64,000 bases of DNA from the NCBI GenBank assembly GCA_015039465.1, contig MU130532.1:426502-490501 (forward strand), read 5' to 3'. Numbering within the stretch: position 1 is the stretch's first letter; every line of letters starts with the position of its first letter. A program made the position numbers and the translations under genes. The DNA is from Phlegmacium glaucopus. Taxonomy: Eukaryota > Basidiomycota > Agaricomycetes > Agaricales > Cortinariaceae. Positions 33,980 to 45,577 of the stretch are shown here, in pieces. Under the pieces are notes generated by a model. The model did not search any database and had not been told where the DNA came from. It saw only the letters and a program-made list of their open reading frames with translations.

Positions 33980-34353
33980 CGTTTGCAACAACCTGAGATA
34001 AGTCGGAGTGTCAATTATTGAGATTTCAGGTCCCGTCATGCACCACAAGTAGTCCTAAATTCCTACTACTTACACCTTTTGACTTTGAGACACCTTAGTT
34101 TAAGCCTTGAATATATCTACTGTGATAGAAATGTGAAAACACAAGCGAGTTGAATGAAGAGGGGGATAATTCGGAGTTGTAAAGTTGAACGTCAGCAGTA
34201 ACACTGTTCGTGATCGTTTTGGAACGTCTCCCTTTCACCTTAGACTATAATCTAAGCTGCTTGAAGCGCCTAATCTTCTACATTACGCTGCTGAGTCATA
34301 TCCACTGAGAATCAAATTCCAAAATTCTTATCAGACTGATATCAATTCCAACC

Positions 34354-37300
34354 ATGCAATCGCCGGGCCCTGAGACGAACGTTCTTTCTCCTCTACCAGT
34401 ATCCTCGTTCTTGGATTTCATGCACCGTCGTTTCTCAGATTTTGCGACTTCAGATACTATCCGGAGTTTACCGCAAGAACCCCAGTCAAATGTCAACAAC
34501 GATTCGAGCTCGGCGCTCGTCGGTGGTATTTCCAGGTCCACATTTGAAAGACATTTCAATATAGACGTAATAAACCAACATCATACGCTTCGTTTCACAG
34601 AATCTCCTTCGCTTCATAGGGCCGGGTGAGTTTTACCTTGTATATTTATGGCCATTATGCTCCAAGATGGTGGCCGTTCTTGCGCCATCTGACTTGATCA
34701 TCGCCATCTATTGACTGCATGTCGTGACCTTTTGCCATGGCTTCTTTGCCAACTCTTTTTCTCTATCCCATTTTGCCACTTTTCTACTCACGCTGACACT
34801 CAATCTCATCTTTCCTGCGGATATAGACTCCTCCAACCCATGGCACCCTCTATTTCCTTTCAATTGCCAATGTCAACTATAGATTCCCCGACTCCTCATA
34901 CACCTGATTCTATACGCGCAGCTACTCTTCAAATATCCAATATGCATTTCTCCACTTCCCTACCACCTCCAGGCGCCCTTGGTATGAGTCCTCGATCACT
35001 TCGGACATATGGCGTTAGTTCAACTCTAACACGATCGGAGACGGCGACACCACTACCGCTGCCACTGCCACTCCAAAAAGCTAGAAGTCCACCGGACGAA
35101 CAACCTGATGAAGATGGTGGCTTCATATTTCCTCACACAGCTCATACGGGACATGAGCCAGCCCCAGGAGATTCAACATCATACCTGTCGTCTCAGAGCT
35201 TAAATTCATCCTTTCTACAGGAAACTCCCACTTCGTCTGTCGAGTCTGATGGTGGCTCAGGGCTGGAATCATCGATTGGGACGCTGCCGCCATTACAAAA
35301 ACTTTCAGGACTCTCTCTGTTAAGACCTTCTGGTTCATCCTCAACCTCTTCTTCGAACCCCTCATTTACGGCACCTCCTTCGCCGTCATCATCGAGTTCC
35401 TCGAACGCGTCGCCAGTTTCACGGCTTAGGCCGGAATTAACACCACCCTTTCCAATCCTCGTTACGAATAATGTTGCCGATACTACTCCAACGGCTACGC
35501 CGATGGGCACCCCTCGGCCGTTGAATAATACTCCTCTGCCATCTCTATTGCAACCTCAGATAAACCCCATTCAAAGCCATGTACACTGGCGCAGTCCTCG
35601 GTCAATTGCTCGCTTATTGGGGCCTGCATCGCCCTCTTCACCTACAGTACCACAGGCACACGAACAGACACCGCTGCTAGGAGAGTGCCGAAATCACAAC
35701 GATTGTCTCTATTCACCTTCCAACTCCAATGTCGATCCCGAAATAGGCTGCCCCAGAGGATCTCCAACTTTCGTACACCAGATAAAAGCCAAACTCCCAT
35801 TCAAATCTATTTTCAGTTCGTCATCATTTTGTTCGGGTCCTTTTCTTCTCGACATCGGCCATGTCAAAGCAAAGATGAAGCATGAGGTTGTGGTCAATGC
35901 TCCACACTACTTGATACAGGCTGTTAATGCGGTACCAGCGGTATTATTGGGCTGTTTATTGAATATCTTGGATGGTGTTTCTTGTGAGTTATTTTTGATT
36001 TTCTTTTTGACCGGGAAGGTGGACTGCCACTTCTTTATCATGACTTTGTGATCTCGGAGATCAGAGCATAATAGCTTATTAATTTCGGCACCGCTCAAAG
36101 TTCCCCTTCTTCCATCCTTTCCTTTTCAGGATATTTTTTCCCCTTTTATATCTCGATAACGGCAATCTACTTGAGTCTTATCTATTGATTGGATTGCACA
36201 GACGGCATGATCATCTTCCCCGCAATGGGCGTCTTTGCCAACTTGGGCCCGATGGGGGTGTCTATGTTTTTCATTTCGACCATCCTTGCGCAGTTGGTTT
36301 ACACGCTTGGAGGGTCGGGATTTCATGGTGCGAATGGGAGTATGATGATTGAGGTCGTGGTGAGTGCTTTATGTTCTTCTCTTTTTTGGTTTTGGTCTAT
36401 AGATTGATAGCTGATTGTTCTCTTTTCATCTTCGCTTTTATTGCATCTAGCCGTTCTTTCATATATTGGCTACGAGTATAGCAAGTGAAATTGGGGAAGA
36501 TGATCCGTTGGCAATTATTGCTACTACATTGGCAGCGTATGCGTTCAGTTCGATCTTGACGGGTTAGTTGTAATACATTTTCTACTCCCCATGTTATCTT
36601 GTCCCTCTCTTAACATCAACACTACTATTGCAGGTCTAGCATTCTTCATCCTCGGTGCACTCAAGCTTGGCATTATAGTGGGCTTTTTTCCACGTCATAT
36701 TCTCGTTGGGTATATCTCCTCGTTATTGAGGCTTCGTTTTGGATTGATTATATTTAAATGAATAGATGCATTGGGGGCGTTGGAGCTTTCCTCATCGAAA
36801 CTGGGTTTGATCTCCTTTCTCCAATCCCCTCGAGCTTTTAATCTGACTGGTTTTCCTCTCGTTTCATATCTCTACAGCCTAACCGTGAGCGTCCGCATCT
36901 CGGATGACAACTTCGACATGTCATGGGAGACCTTCCGATTCATGTTCCTCGATGTGCACAATTTGTTGCTCTGGAGCCTTCCTCTGCTCTTGGCAATGCT
37001 TTTGAGGTTGATTACGTACAAGTATCACCACCAACTGATTTTCCCATTATGTATGTGGTCTCAACTCCCCGTTCAACAATGACATATATTGATCTGCTAT
37101 AGATTTCCTCGTTATCCCATCGGTTTTTTATATTGTCGTCGCTGCCAACAAATTGAATTTGAATGACCTGAGGGCGGCTGGCTGGATCTTTGATATGGGC
37201 TCTTCTGTGCATGATCCATGGTATAAATTTTATAGCTATTTCGGTGTGTTCTTTTTTTTCGACCATTTGTGTGCAGGTGGCTAAGCTGTAATATGATTCG

Positions 37301-39622
37301 TAGATCTTTCCAAAGTAAGATATAGCGTCCTCTGGTCAACTTTGCCAACCCAATTTGCTTTGTGAGTTGTTGAACTTGTTTTTCGAATCATTTTAAATTG
37401 ATTTTGGTTTTCTTTTGTTAGGTTGTTTTTCAATATCCTTCATCCGCCACTTAACGTCCCTGCTCTTGGTAAGTAAAATTCGTATATGCATTGTCCGAGA
37501 ACCAACTTGGATGTGTGGTAGCTGTCTCTCTTAATAATGATGTCGACACAAACAAGGAGCTAGTCGCTCATGGATATTCCAATCTTCTTGCGGGGCTTGC
37601 TGGTACTGTGTAAGCCATTATTTATGATCTTGTGTCCCTTCGTCTAGGCTGATACTTGAATATAGTCCTAACTACCTCGTCTATGTAAATACACTCCTGT
37701 AAGTATCTGCCTCATGTCCATGAGTTACATCCAGTAAATTTCTGCGGTTATACAGCTTCTACCGCGTGGGTGGTGGCAACCGCATTGCTGCTTTTCTTCT
37801 TGCAGTCGCCACTGCTGCTCTTCTCGTTATTGGGACAGGCCCCATTGCTTATATCCGTGAGTTGGCTGATACTCATAGCGCTTTGTACGTTTTAATCTTT
37901 TGCATAGCCGTAATGGTCGTGGGTGCTTTGATATTCGTTTTGGGCATTGATCTAGTCAAAGAGGCGTTATGGGATACTAGGCACCGAGTTAGCAGGTGCT
38001 CTCTCACCAACTATCCAGGAGCGTGCATTTGTATTAACTTTTCTTCATTTTAATAGGTCAGAATATATCACAATCGTTAGTATCATGATATGTATGACGG
38101 CTTGGGACTTTGTTATTGGAGTCTTGTTTGGTATCGTGGTTAGCTGTGAGCGTTGTACACCGCATTCTGAAAGAGAGTCGAGCGCTAATTCGTATTCTGA
38201 TTGTCAAGGCTTCTTCTTCGTAGTTCAAAACTCCCAATTGCGAAGTATACGTGCCATCCATACGGGTAACACGACCATGTCAGCTGTACGCAGACCGAGT
38301 TTACAACGGGCGTATATACGGGAAGTTTCCAAGCAGACAACCATATTGCGTCTACAAGGTGTGTAGGAGTTCTGCTTTGTGCTGTTCTACTTCCTCACCT
38401 TCTACGTAGGATTCTTATTCTTTGGGACAATTACTCATGTCGAAGAATCTATTCGCAGTCTTATCGAAGGACCGTCTTGGCAAACTAATCCCGTGCAGTT
38501 CCTCGTGCTTGATCTGTCTCTCGTTGCCGGCGTGGACATGTCATCTGCAGAAGCCTTTGTACGCATACAAAGATTTCTAGCAGCCAAATACGTCACATTG
38601 GTATTCTGTGGATTCGAGATTGACTCGCCAGTGGGAAAAGCCCTGAGAAGTGTGGAAGTGCTGGGTACTGATGGAGTGGAACTTTTCTTGACATTCCCTG
38701 ACGCTATGGAATGTATGGCTTTCATATGCGAATATTGCTAGGGCAATGACTAATTTTTGAAAACTTTTAGGGACAGAAAATGCATATCTTCGTTCTTGGT
38801 TCAGGTCTCAAAAGTTAGAGGCTTATCCTACATCGTTGGGTATGTCCTTCTTTTATACAAGCTGAGAGATAGTATCACTGAATATCTACATCAGCTGTAC
38901 CTGGTCAGCGGGACGTGAACGGTGGGTACAACCCATCTGTTGAATCCTTAGCCCGCTCGCCTCGACACTGTCATCTGCGCGATGCTGGCGACCGCACGAT
39001 CGCTACAGGTAGTTATATATACACTATTTTCCCTTGACACATCTTCTCATGTAAATCGCATCCTAGAAATCTTCTCCCAACATGATCCTGGGCGTAATTC
39101 TGAACCCATCAATACCCTTACCAAAGCCTTCTCTCCATATGGCGAGTTAGACATCGATCTCTTTCGCCCAATTGATTCGTACTTTGAACGCTTCTGTGTA
39201 CCCACCGGACATATTCTTTGGAATCAGGACGATCCCCCAGATGGTCTATATCTCATCGAATCCGGTGTCTTACGCGCTACCTACGAGTTCGTAAATCCTG
39301 CACAGCATTTTGAGGAATCGATGGTAGCAGGGACTCTTGCTGGCGAATTATCAGCATTGTCTAACTCGGCCAGAAACGCAACCGTTATAGTGGAGCACTC
39401 TGCTGTCCTCTGGAAACTGAGTACCGAAAATATCCGGCGAATCCAGCTGGACGAGCCTGAACTGGCAAGAACTTTCATCCAACTGGTTTTGAAAGGTGGG
39501 GTTCTTTTGTCTTTATGGTAGTTGAACCCTGTTCTTCGAGTACTGACGCCTTAACGTTTTAACTCCCAGCCGCAAAAATAGATTATGACATTTTGCTTGG
39601 GGCAATCGCTTCCAGGCAGTAA
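34354..39622 (+). CDS. SulP-family transporter with STAS and cyclic-nucleotide-binding-like domains
   Basis: Twenty exons (34354-34625, 34827-35983, 36202-36359, 36451-36562, 36634-36709, 36766-36804, 36878-37050, 37103-37243, 37304-37361, 37422-37468, 37522-37609, 37666-37698, 37756-37995, 38057-38145, 38209-38358, 38410-38712, 38771-38839, 38895-39008, 39067-39495, 39570-39622) give 1266 aa, all phases consistent. Residues 1 to about 450 are disordered and Ser/Pro-rich. The SLC26/SulP core (about 465-900) includes [25 protein letters not shown] domain (about 945-1045) contains [19 protein letters not shown]. The C-terminus (about 1110-1250) resembles a cyclic-nucleotide-binding fold ([20 protein letters not shown]...[16 protein letters not shown]). 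This architecture matches yeast Vsb1/Ygr125w, linked to vacuolar basic amino acid storage, so a vacuolar role is more likely than sulfate uptake. Confidence 0.92.
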
Positions 39623-39832
39623 ATGTCGGTCTAACGCCTTCTTACGTCTACCTATGCCTAAGTTATCTTGCTTATTTATCTCAACCTCAGTCTCCTACAT
39701 TCAAATCATCTGCACTGCACTTAGTCCATGTTTACGACACACACCAGACATTCACAGGCCATATGTCAAATTCTACTATTTTGAGGATCGAGATGTCCCT
39801 TTCCCCCTCCCTCTTTCCGTCGATCCTTGAGC

Positions 39833-42800
39833 TTAGGCTCCTGCATGTATAAAGGTCGCCCAGAGTAAGGGTTCCACTCTTCTTCCTCTGGCTTTAAGAA
39901 CAGCTGAGTGAAGTGCTTTCGCTGACTGTCCAAAGTCGATTTCTTCTTGAGTCCCTATCAGAGATACGTAAAAATCATTAGCGATCTCCACCGAGAGTTT
40001 GTCTTCTATGTTCCACAAAGTGGCTACGGCGTAAGGCACGCCGGTCATCTGGAATGCTGCAGACAGGTGGATAGATTCTTCTCTTAGCTCGATCGTTTTG
40101 ATCGCAGCAGTCTCGCAGGCAGAAAGGTAGACCAACTGCAGGTTCTTAAGAGAACTGCGGAGAAGGGTTCGGACGTCCAGTGGTGTAGTCTTCCAGTCTC
40201 GTAATTTTAGTTTGCTAAGAGATGGGTCGTTGGGATCCGCAGTTCCATGACAGGCGAAATGGGCCATTGAAGAGGTTGCGAGCAAAGGAAGTACATCACT
40301 CCTTTTGGGACGATCGAGACTTGTAACTTGGAACCTTTCTTGCAAGATCTGTTCTACCAAATTAATCTCCGTTGAAACGTTGACTAGATCTTGATCGTCT
40401 GGCGTAGTGGGCATCTTCACGAGCAAGGCGGTGTTGGAATGATCATTCCTGACAGCGGACGAGAACGCTGCAGCGGATTTCCTGACATGATCAAGGGCCC
40501 TGAGTGTAGGGATATAGGACGAGATCGTTCTATCAAGAACAGTACATGGCTCGCCGGACTCCAAGGCACGGTCGTGGTCTCCTGCTGCATGGATCGGGAG
40601 GAGATTAGTCCATCCATTCATGAGCCACCAAATGCGAGGGAGGTCATGTCCACCACGCGTGAATCCAAGTTTGTCAAGGATGGGTTCAGCCACTACCTCC
40701 CAAAGCCATCTCAAGGATGACTTAAAGCGTGTCGAAGCATCCTCGGGATCTATGTCCAATCTCATCGCCACCTGAAAATTGGCCGCTCGAGTGATACATT
40801 CTTGTTGTTCAAACCCAACCAGGTGAAGACTCATCACATCAGTGGATGTAATGATGATGGCATCGCCTCGAAATTGAGAGGAGTTTAAGATGACGATTGG
40901 TCCTTGAGCGGCATAAGTCTGGAGATGGGATGGTTCATCCAAGGGCAAGAAATTTTGGAAACCCTCCTGTTGGCGTATAAGACGAAGGCACTCGTTGTAC
41001 TCGCGGGCAAGACCATGTTGATCAAGGCGATTAGGAGCTGTAGACTCTGTCATGATAGTTCGAGGTTGTAAACGGCTGAAATTTTCTCGCAGCCTATCGA
41101 AATTTAGGGCCAGATCTTCATGCTTCTCTCGGAGATGTGTGATGTCAGTGTTTAAATCAAACAAGCGATTCCATATTATGCACCGAGTTTGTTCGGATAG
41201 CTTCAAGGACTCTGCGGGCGAGTCGCCGGCAGCGAGTGAGAATGAGAGGAAGTAACTCGGACACACAGCAAGCGACTTGGCAGCACGAAGATGATCGGCT
41301 CGACTAGGACCCATTAGGATGGCTTCTGGCAAGATTTTGATCACAGAAGTGAGGACAACTGTTGCAGTCCGAGCATCGTGCAAGGCTTCGAAGCTCAAAC
41401 GAGATGCCTGCAACGCTGCGAACAACCTTCTTTCTGGAATTGCGGCTTGTTCCGCGGCCAAGATACAATAGAGCAAAACTGAGATCCTAGCGAATTGTTC
41501 TAACTTTTTGACGTCGTATACAAGGGCGCAAAATTTTCCGGCAGTGTCTAGTAGTCCACGTTTTTCTCGGTTATTGGCATTCTGCAGCAAGCTGGGCAGC
41601 CGAAACACTTGAGCCGCCGCTTTCTCCATATCTTCGTCGCTTTTTGTGAACTCAAACTTGCCCATAAAGGTTCTGCACAGGTTGACGCTAGGAGGATTTA
41701 TGAGATTGGGTTGCGTACAGCCAGTATCTATTGCAGCCTGAAAACAGTCTGCAGCTTTATCGAAAAAGCTGAGGTCCTCGTCGCTCGCATCAAAAGCCTG
41801 TAGGTATGAAGCACCCATATAATTTTGCAAATAAGCAACATCTTGAAGTGAGGGAGGGGGGCGACGACCTAAAGCGCTCTGGATATAACCCTGAGCAGCA
41901 AGTAGAAATTTCCTGTCCTTGGTGATTTGAAATTTTCGCTGAAGAGCCTGGGCTAGACTCCCGATACGAGATGAAAGACGGGCCTCTGAATCAAGGGTAT
42001 GATCGACGGCTTCCTGATAGTAGAATATCGCTTGGTTTAGATCCGCAATCTGGTCCCACATTTCGAATCTCATAAAGAAAGCATTTCCAAGGCCCACAAA
42101 ATAGAGCGGCTTCTTCGCTCTGATCAATGGGACTCGTTCCAAGCATGCAACGGCATCCAGGTAGTAACGAACTGCCTGGTCGGCATCATTGGGGTTGCCT
42201 TCGTTATCGAATTTGACAAGCATAGCGTTCCCTAAATCGTTCAGGCAATCCATCATCGACACGTGGTCATTATCATCAAATAACTCGATTGCCGTCTTGT
42301 ATGATTTAATCGCTTCTTCAAGATCCTCCTCTTTCTTCTTCATTTTGTATTGGGCAAACAGTGTTTTTCCATATTCTCGCAAACATTTTGCCTTTTCGAC
42401 TCCCACCAACTCCGTTGTAGAGACGGTGATTTTTAGGGTCTCTACTGCTGTTTGAAGATCATCCGGTTGTTCAGTCAAATTGAAACGATAATTGAGTTGA
42501 ACGCCCAAGATTTTTTGGAAGTTCCACCGAAGAGAGTTATTCATGAGCGGAGAAGCCAGAGCCCGGCGCGTAAGGGAGATAGCCTTATCAATGTCATCAA
42601 TGATTCCGCGGATTTCAAATCGTTGCATCAAAAGCAGTGCAGTTGTCTGCAGCCTTAGAAGAAGGTCGCTGTCGTAATCGCCCATCGAGTTCAGGAGACC
42701 GTCTGACAATTGATATGCTTCGGTGAGAAGATTCTGGGATTTGAGTGATATCGCTTTGCTCTCTAAAATCTCGACCAAGGCAGAGATAACAAGTTTGTTG

Positions 42801-43774
42801 TCAGGGCTATCCTTTAATATGGAACGGAAAAGAGCGATGGATTTGTCGGCATCTGATTGGTGGCAGGAAGCTCTAAACTGGTCCCCGATTATGCAGGCGA
42901 GCCCATAGAAGAACATCCAGCCATGGCCAGATGCCTGCACCTTGCCTCCAACAGTGCTATCAATATTTTCAGCCGGATCGATATCGGGAATGGGGAACAC
43001 TCCCATATAGGTAACAGCGAGTTGTCGGTGAAGTGCGCGTATTGAGCCTCGGAACTCCGGCGTAACGCAATCTATGGCCTGCAGATGGATGGCAAGACTT
43101 TCGTCCAGCAACGACCCTTTTCCGTCATTGATAAAAAGGGCTTTATCCTTTAGCAATCGCCCAAGGTTGGACAGGAACATGGGTTTTCCAGAGTGTGGAA
43201 GGGCTGCGGCATTCTCAAATGCAAGCTTGGCTTCCTGGAAGTCGGCCTCGAGATGATGAGCTGTATATCGTTCCCAAAGAGCACATCCTAAATCATCGAA
43301 GTGAAGAGCCCTGTTTGGTTCTTCAATTGGCTCGATTTCTACAGTTTTTTGAAAATAGTATATCGTATCATCAAGGTCTTTGTCCAGCTTGCTGAGCTGC
43401 CATTGACGACGTAAAGCACGGGCAAACATGCTGATGACAATGCCACGTTGAGGATCATCCTTTTGTAGATATTTGATTGCAACGACTCCGAGAGCAATTG
43501 AACTTCGCAGCGCGATCGGAGAATTGGAACGAATGGCGTTTAAGAGCTCCTGTTCACTCCTTCGGCTACATAACTCCGATTGATAAGGACTGCGCTCGGA
43601 GGCCGAAATCTTCGAAATTATGTCGACGGTGGCAGCTGGAAGGGTTTCCAGGAACGTATCGGTCTCGCAAAATTCCCCATCACGTACGATAGGAATGTCA
43701 GATATTACAGATTGGAGGCGGGCCCGGATTTGTATGGTTTGAGAAGATGCTGAATTATCCTCAACTATAGACAT
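39833..43774 (-). CDS. TPR-CHAT protein (caspase-like HET-associated domain)
   Basis: A single uninterrupted exon encodes 1313 aa. Residues about 80-800 form an array of TPR-like helices (for example LEEAIKSYKTAIELF and ADLNQAIFYYQEAV). The C-terminal third is a CHAT domain, a clan CD cysteine-protease fold related to caspases and separase. Its catalytic pair is visible: His in HFACHG (about residue 1176) and Cys in VYLSACETA (about 1220), followed by GVPYAVATLWNIED and the terminal LLWATFIHAGA. CHAT proteins with repeat sensors act in fungal and bacterial cell-death or defence systems, where they process partner proteins. The gene lies head-to-head with the gene starting at 44155 (380 bp between ATGs) and tail-to-tail with the SulP gene (210 bp). 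Lack of introns over 3.9 kb is unusual among its intron-rich neighbours. Confidence 0.92.
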   Translation of the reverse strand: MSIVEDNSASSQTIQIRARLQSVISDIPIVRDGEFCETDTFLETLPAATVDIISKISASERSPYQSELCSRRSEQELLNAIRSNSPIALRSSIALGVVAIKYLQKDDPQRGIVISMFARALRRQWQLSKLDKDLDDTIYYFQKTVEIEPIEEPNRALHFDDLGCALWERYTAHHLEADFQEAKLAFENAAALPHSGKPMFLSNLGRLLKDKALFINDGKGSLLDESLAIHLQAIDCVTPEFRGSIRALHRQLAVTYMGVFPIPDIDPAENIDSTVGGKVQASGHGWMFFYGLACIIGDQFRASCHQSDADKSIALFRSILKDSPDNKLVISALVEILESKAISLKSQNLLTEAYQLSDGLLNSMGDYDSDLLLRLQTTALLLMQRFEIRGIIDDIDKAISLTRRALASPLMNNSLRWNFQKILGVQLNYRFNLTEQPDDLQTAVETLKITVSTTELVGVEKAKCLREYGKTLFAQYKMKKKEEDLEEAIKSYKTAIELFDDNDHVSMMDCLNDLGNAMLVKFDNEGNPNDADQAVRYYLDAVACLERVPLIRAKKPLYFVGLGNAFFMRFEMWDQIADLNQAIFYYQEAVDHTLDSEARLSSRIGSLAQALQRKFQITKDRKFLLAAQGYIQSALGRRPPPSLQDVAYLQNYMGASYLQAFDASDEDLSFFDKAADCFQAAIDTGCTQPNLINPPSVNLCRTFMGKFEFTKSDEDMEKAAAQVFRLPSLLQNANNREKRGLLDTAGKFCALVYDVKKLEQFARISVLLYCILAAEQAAIPERRLFAALQASRLSFEALHDARTATVVLTSVIKILPEAILMGPSRADHLRAAKSLAVCPSYFLSFSLAAGDSPAESLKLSEQTRCIIWNRLFDLNTDITHLREKHEDLALNFDRLRENFSRLQPRTIMTESTAPNRLDQHGLAREYNECLRLIRQQEGFQNFLPLDEPSHLQTYAAQGPIVILNSSQFRGDAIIITSTDVMSLHLVGFEQQECITRAANFQVAMRLDIDPEDASTRFKSSLRWLWEVVAEPILDKLGFTRGGHDLPRIWWLMNGWTNLLPIHAAGDHDRALESGEPCTVLDRTISSYIPTLRALDHVRKSAAAFSSAVRNDHSNTALLVKMPTTPDDQDLVNVSTEINLVEQILQERFQVTSLDRPKRSDVLPLLATSSMAHFACHGTADPNDPSLSKLKLRDWKTTPLDVRTLLRSSLKNLQLVYLSACETAAIKTIELREESIHLSAAFQMTGVPYAVATLWNIEDKLSVEIANDFYVSLIGTQEEIDFGQSAKALHSAVLKARGRRVEPLLWATFIHAGA

Positions 43775-44154
43775 TCTGCACTTAAATCATGATAAGAGTG
43801 AATACACGAAGGAAGAGGAAAAATGGTACAAATCAGGTTGATTTGATTGATCTAATGGAAGTGTGCGGTTTGATAGACTGGAATAACCTTAATAATAAGC
43901 GGATACCATAGGGTGGAATTATGATCAAGACTCACAGTAAAAGCTGGGATCGATGAATGGAAGAAGCGAGAAGGAATTCACAAAGGTGCCTGATCCATGG
44001 TCTGTACTTATATAGTTGCAGCTACTGTTCAATTAGTCTCCCGAAGGCAGCCCTATAAATGATGGAAGATAAATCGTTTCATCTATCTGTTCAATGTCAA
44101 TGTCAATGTCATGATATTAGGGTGGTCATGGTGTTGGGGTCCATCGTCCAAACA
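43775..44154. promoter_or_regulatory. Shared intergenic promoter of the divergent pair
   Basis: The 380 bp between the start codons of the TPR-CHAT gene (minus) and the neighbouring gene (plus) must hold both promoters. A TATATA element occurs at about 44009-44014 (CTTATATAG), suited to the plus-strand gene. Co-regulation is inferred from arrangement only. Confidence 0.4.
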
Positions 44155-45345
44155 ATGTCCGGGCCTCAAGGTTCCTATTCCATAATTTGTTTGATAAGTA
44201 AGCAAAATGAGCTGGACGGAAGGACCTACGAGAGCCCAACTTGCAAGATGACAGCCCAAGGTAAACTCGACCAACAATATGCAAATATCATGCAAAACCA
44301 TCCATTCGGCATTGCTGTTTATCGTCCTTTATCACGGTCGCTATTCAAAATAGGAGTATGCGGTTACTTCGATGACTTTGGATCATGGCAATTGATTGTG
44401 GACTTGGAACGACCAGACCAGTTATTGAAAAAGAAATTGAGTCCTGTAGACGACGAGCTGGAAAAGGCACCCTTGGATGAAGGAATCAAATGGGGCCCAA
44501 AGATTTCTTCCAAGACGAAGGCGAAAAGAGTTGATATATCCGGAGGCGTGTAAGTCCAAAGGTGACTGGTGACCATTGACCATTGCTCATGAACGTCCTG
44601 GTTCAATGATAGTGACCCTTTACCAGGGATTCCAATCACGGTCTCTGCCGCGTATTCTTACTCAACTGATAGTGACCTCGGTGCTATCCTTCTTACTACT
44701 TCACCAGTTACGCATGAACAATACTACCATGCGTCGCCTTTCAAGAACTGGGTAAAGAAAAATGCGGCCGTGATTTTTCAACGTTGGCCTGAGGTAAAGA
44801 AACATGGTTTGTGGATCGTCACCTCGACATATGCCACTGAGAAATGTGCGGTCAACCTGTGGGCCAGTGGGGGACGAACCTTCAATGTTGGATTTTCGGC
44901 AAAGGCGATTGGGATAGGTGAAGCAGGACCTAGTGGGGAGTGGTATCGGGACCAAGCAGATGAGGGCTTGAATATACAGCAAAGGTATATGCAATCCGAT
45001 GCTGATGAACTTGAATATTTATATCTTGCTAGGGCGGTGACAACTTAGTTGTCTTCTTTGGAGGACTTAAATTTCAATACACATGGATATTAGGCAAGGT
45101 TAGTATTACGCTTTTGTTGATACCTAGGATTCGATATAATCCTTGGATATCAGGAACTCAAACCGTCACGTTCTTCGCTACCCGTTTTCAGGGGATCAGG
45201 TGGCGACGATGACAGCAAGAATCAGCTTGAATACATCACAGCTATACCCACTCTGGATCCTGAAGAAAATGCGCACTACGTTGTGGATTGCGAAGCACAT
45301 ATCGAGGAAGCAGCTGAAAATTCGGAAGAAATCGAAGAGTGGTGA
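44155..45345 (+). CDS. Unknown protein paired with TPR-CHAT gene; possible pore-forming effector
   Basis: Exons 44155-44549, 44613-44984, 45033-45098 and 45154-45345 give about 340 residues. There is no signal peptide and no simple transmembrane helix. Conserved-looking segments include FGIAVYRPLSRSLFKIGVCG, GYFDDFGSW, KKHGLWIVTSTYATEKCAVN, SGEWYRDQADEG and NLVVFFGGLKF; the last exon is acidic and ends EEIEEW. The frame does not stay open across the junction 44984/45033 (phase 2 meets phase 0), so either a non-canonical splice is used or there is a 1-bp frameshift. The family appears confined to Agaricomycetes as far as I recognise it. Head-to-head pairing with a CHAT protease, the length and the alternating-strand pattern make a gasdermin-like role conceivable, but no motif proves it. 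The ATG at 44155 was chosen over 44059 because the upstream residues are low-complexity. Confidence 0.6.
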
Positions 45346-45470
45346 TAAATCAGTCACGAGTACATACCTCAGGTATTCAGATTAAATTTGCGAAGCACAT
45401 ATGGAGAAAGCAGCTGAAAATTCGGAAGAAATCGAAGAGTGGTGATAAACATTGGAGACCAGTCACGAGT
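45288..45470 (+). repeat. Tandem duplication of the last exon's 3' end
   Basis: The segment TTGCGAAGCACATAT...GAAGAGTGGTGATAAA, ending the gene at 45343-45345, is repeated about 97 bp downstream at 45390-45470, including the following CAGTCACGAGT. The second copy lies after the stop codon and is non-coding. Confidence 0.85.
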
Positions 45471-45577
45471 CGTACCGAATGAATTGTTTCAAAGAACTTA
45501 TGGAAGAGTGATTTGTTCAAAAAGGTTTCTTTTGCGTACTTCACAGGATATACATAGTACATGTTATGTAAAAGAAT

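Noticed and set aside
34711..34826. ATG at 34711 as start of the SulP transporter
   Set aside because: It lies inside a 201-bp intron; splicing 34625 to 34827 joins an in-frame N-terminal exon from ATG 34354.
40391..43692. Many plus-strand frames opposite the TPR-CHAT gene
   Set aside because: All are shadows of one intact 1313-aa frame with clear domains.
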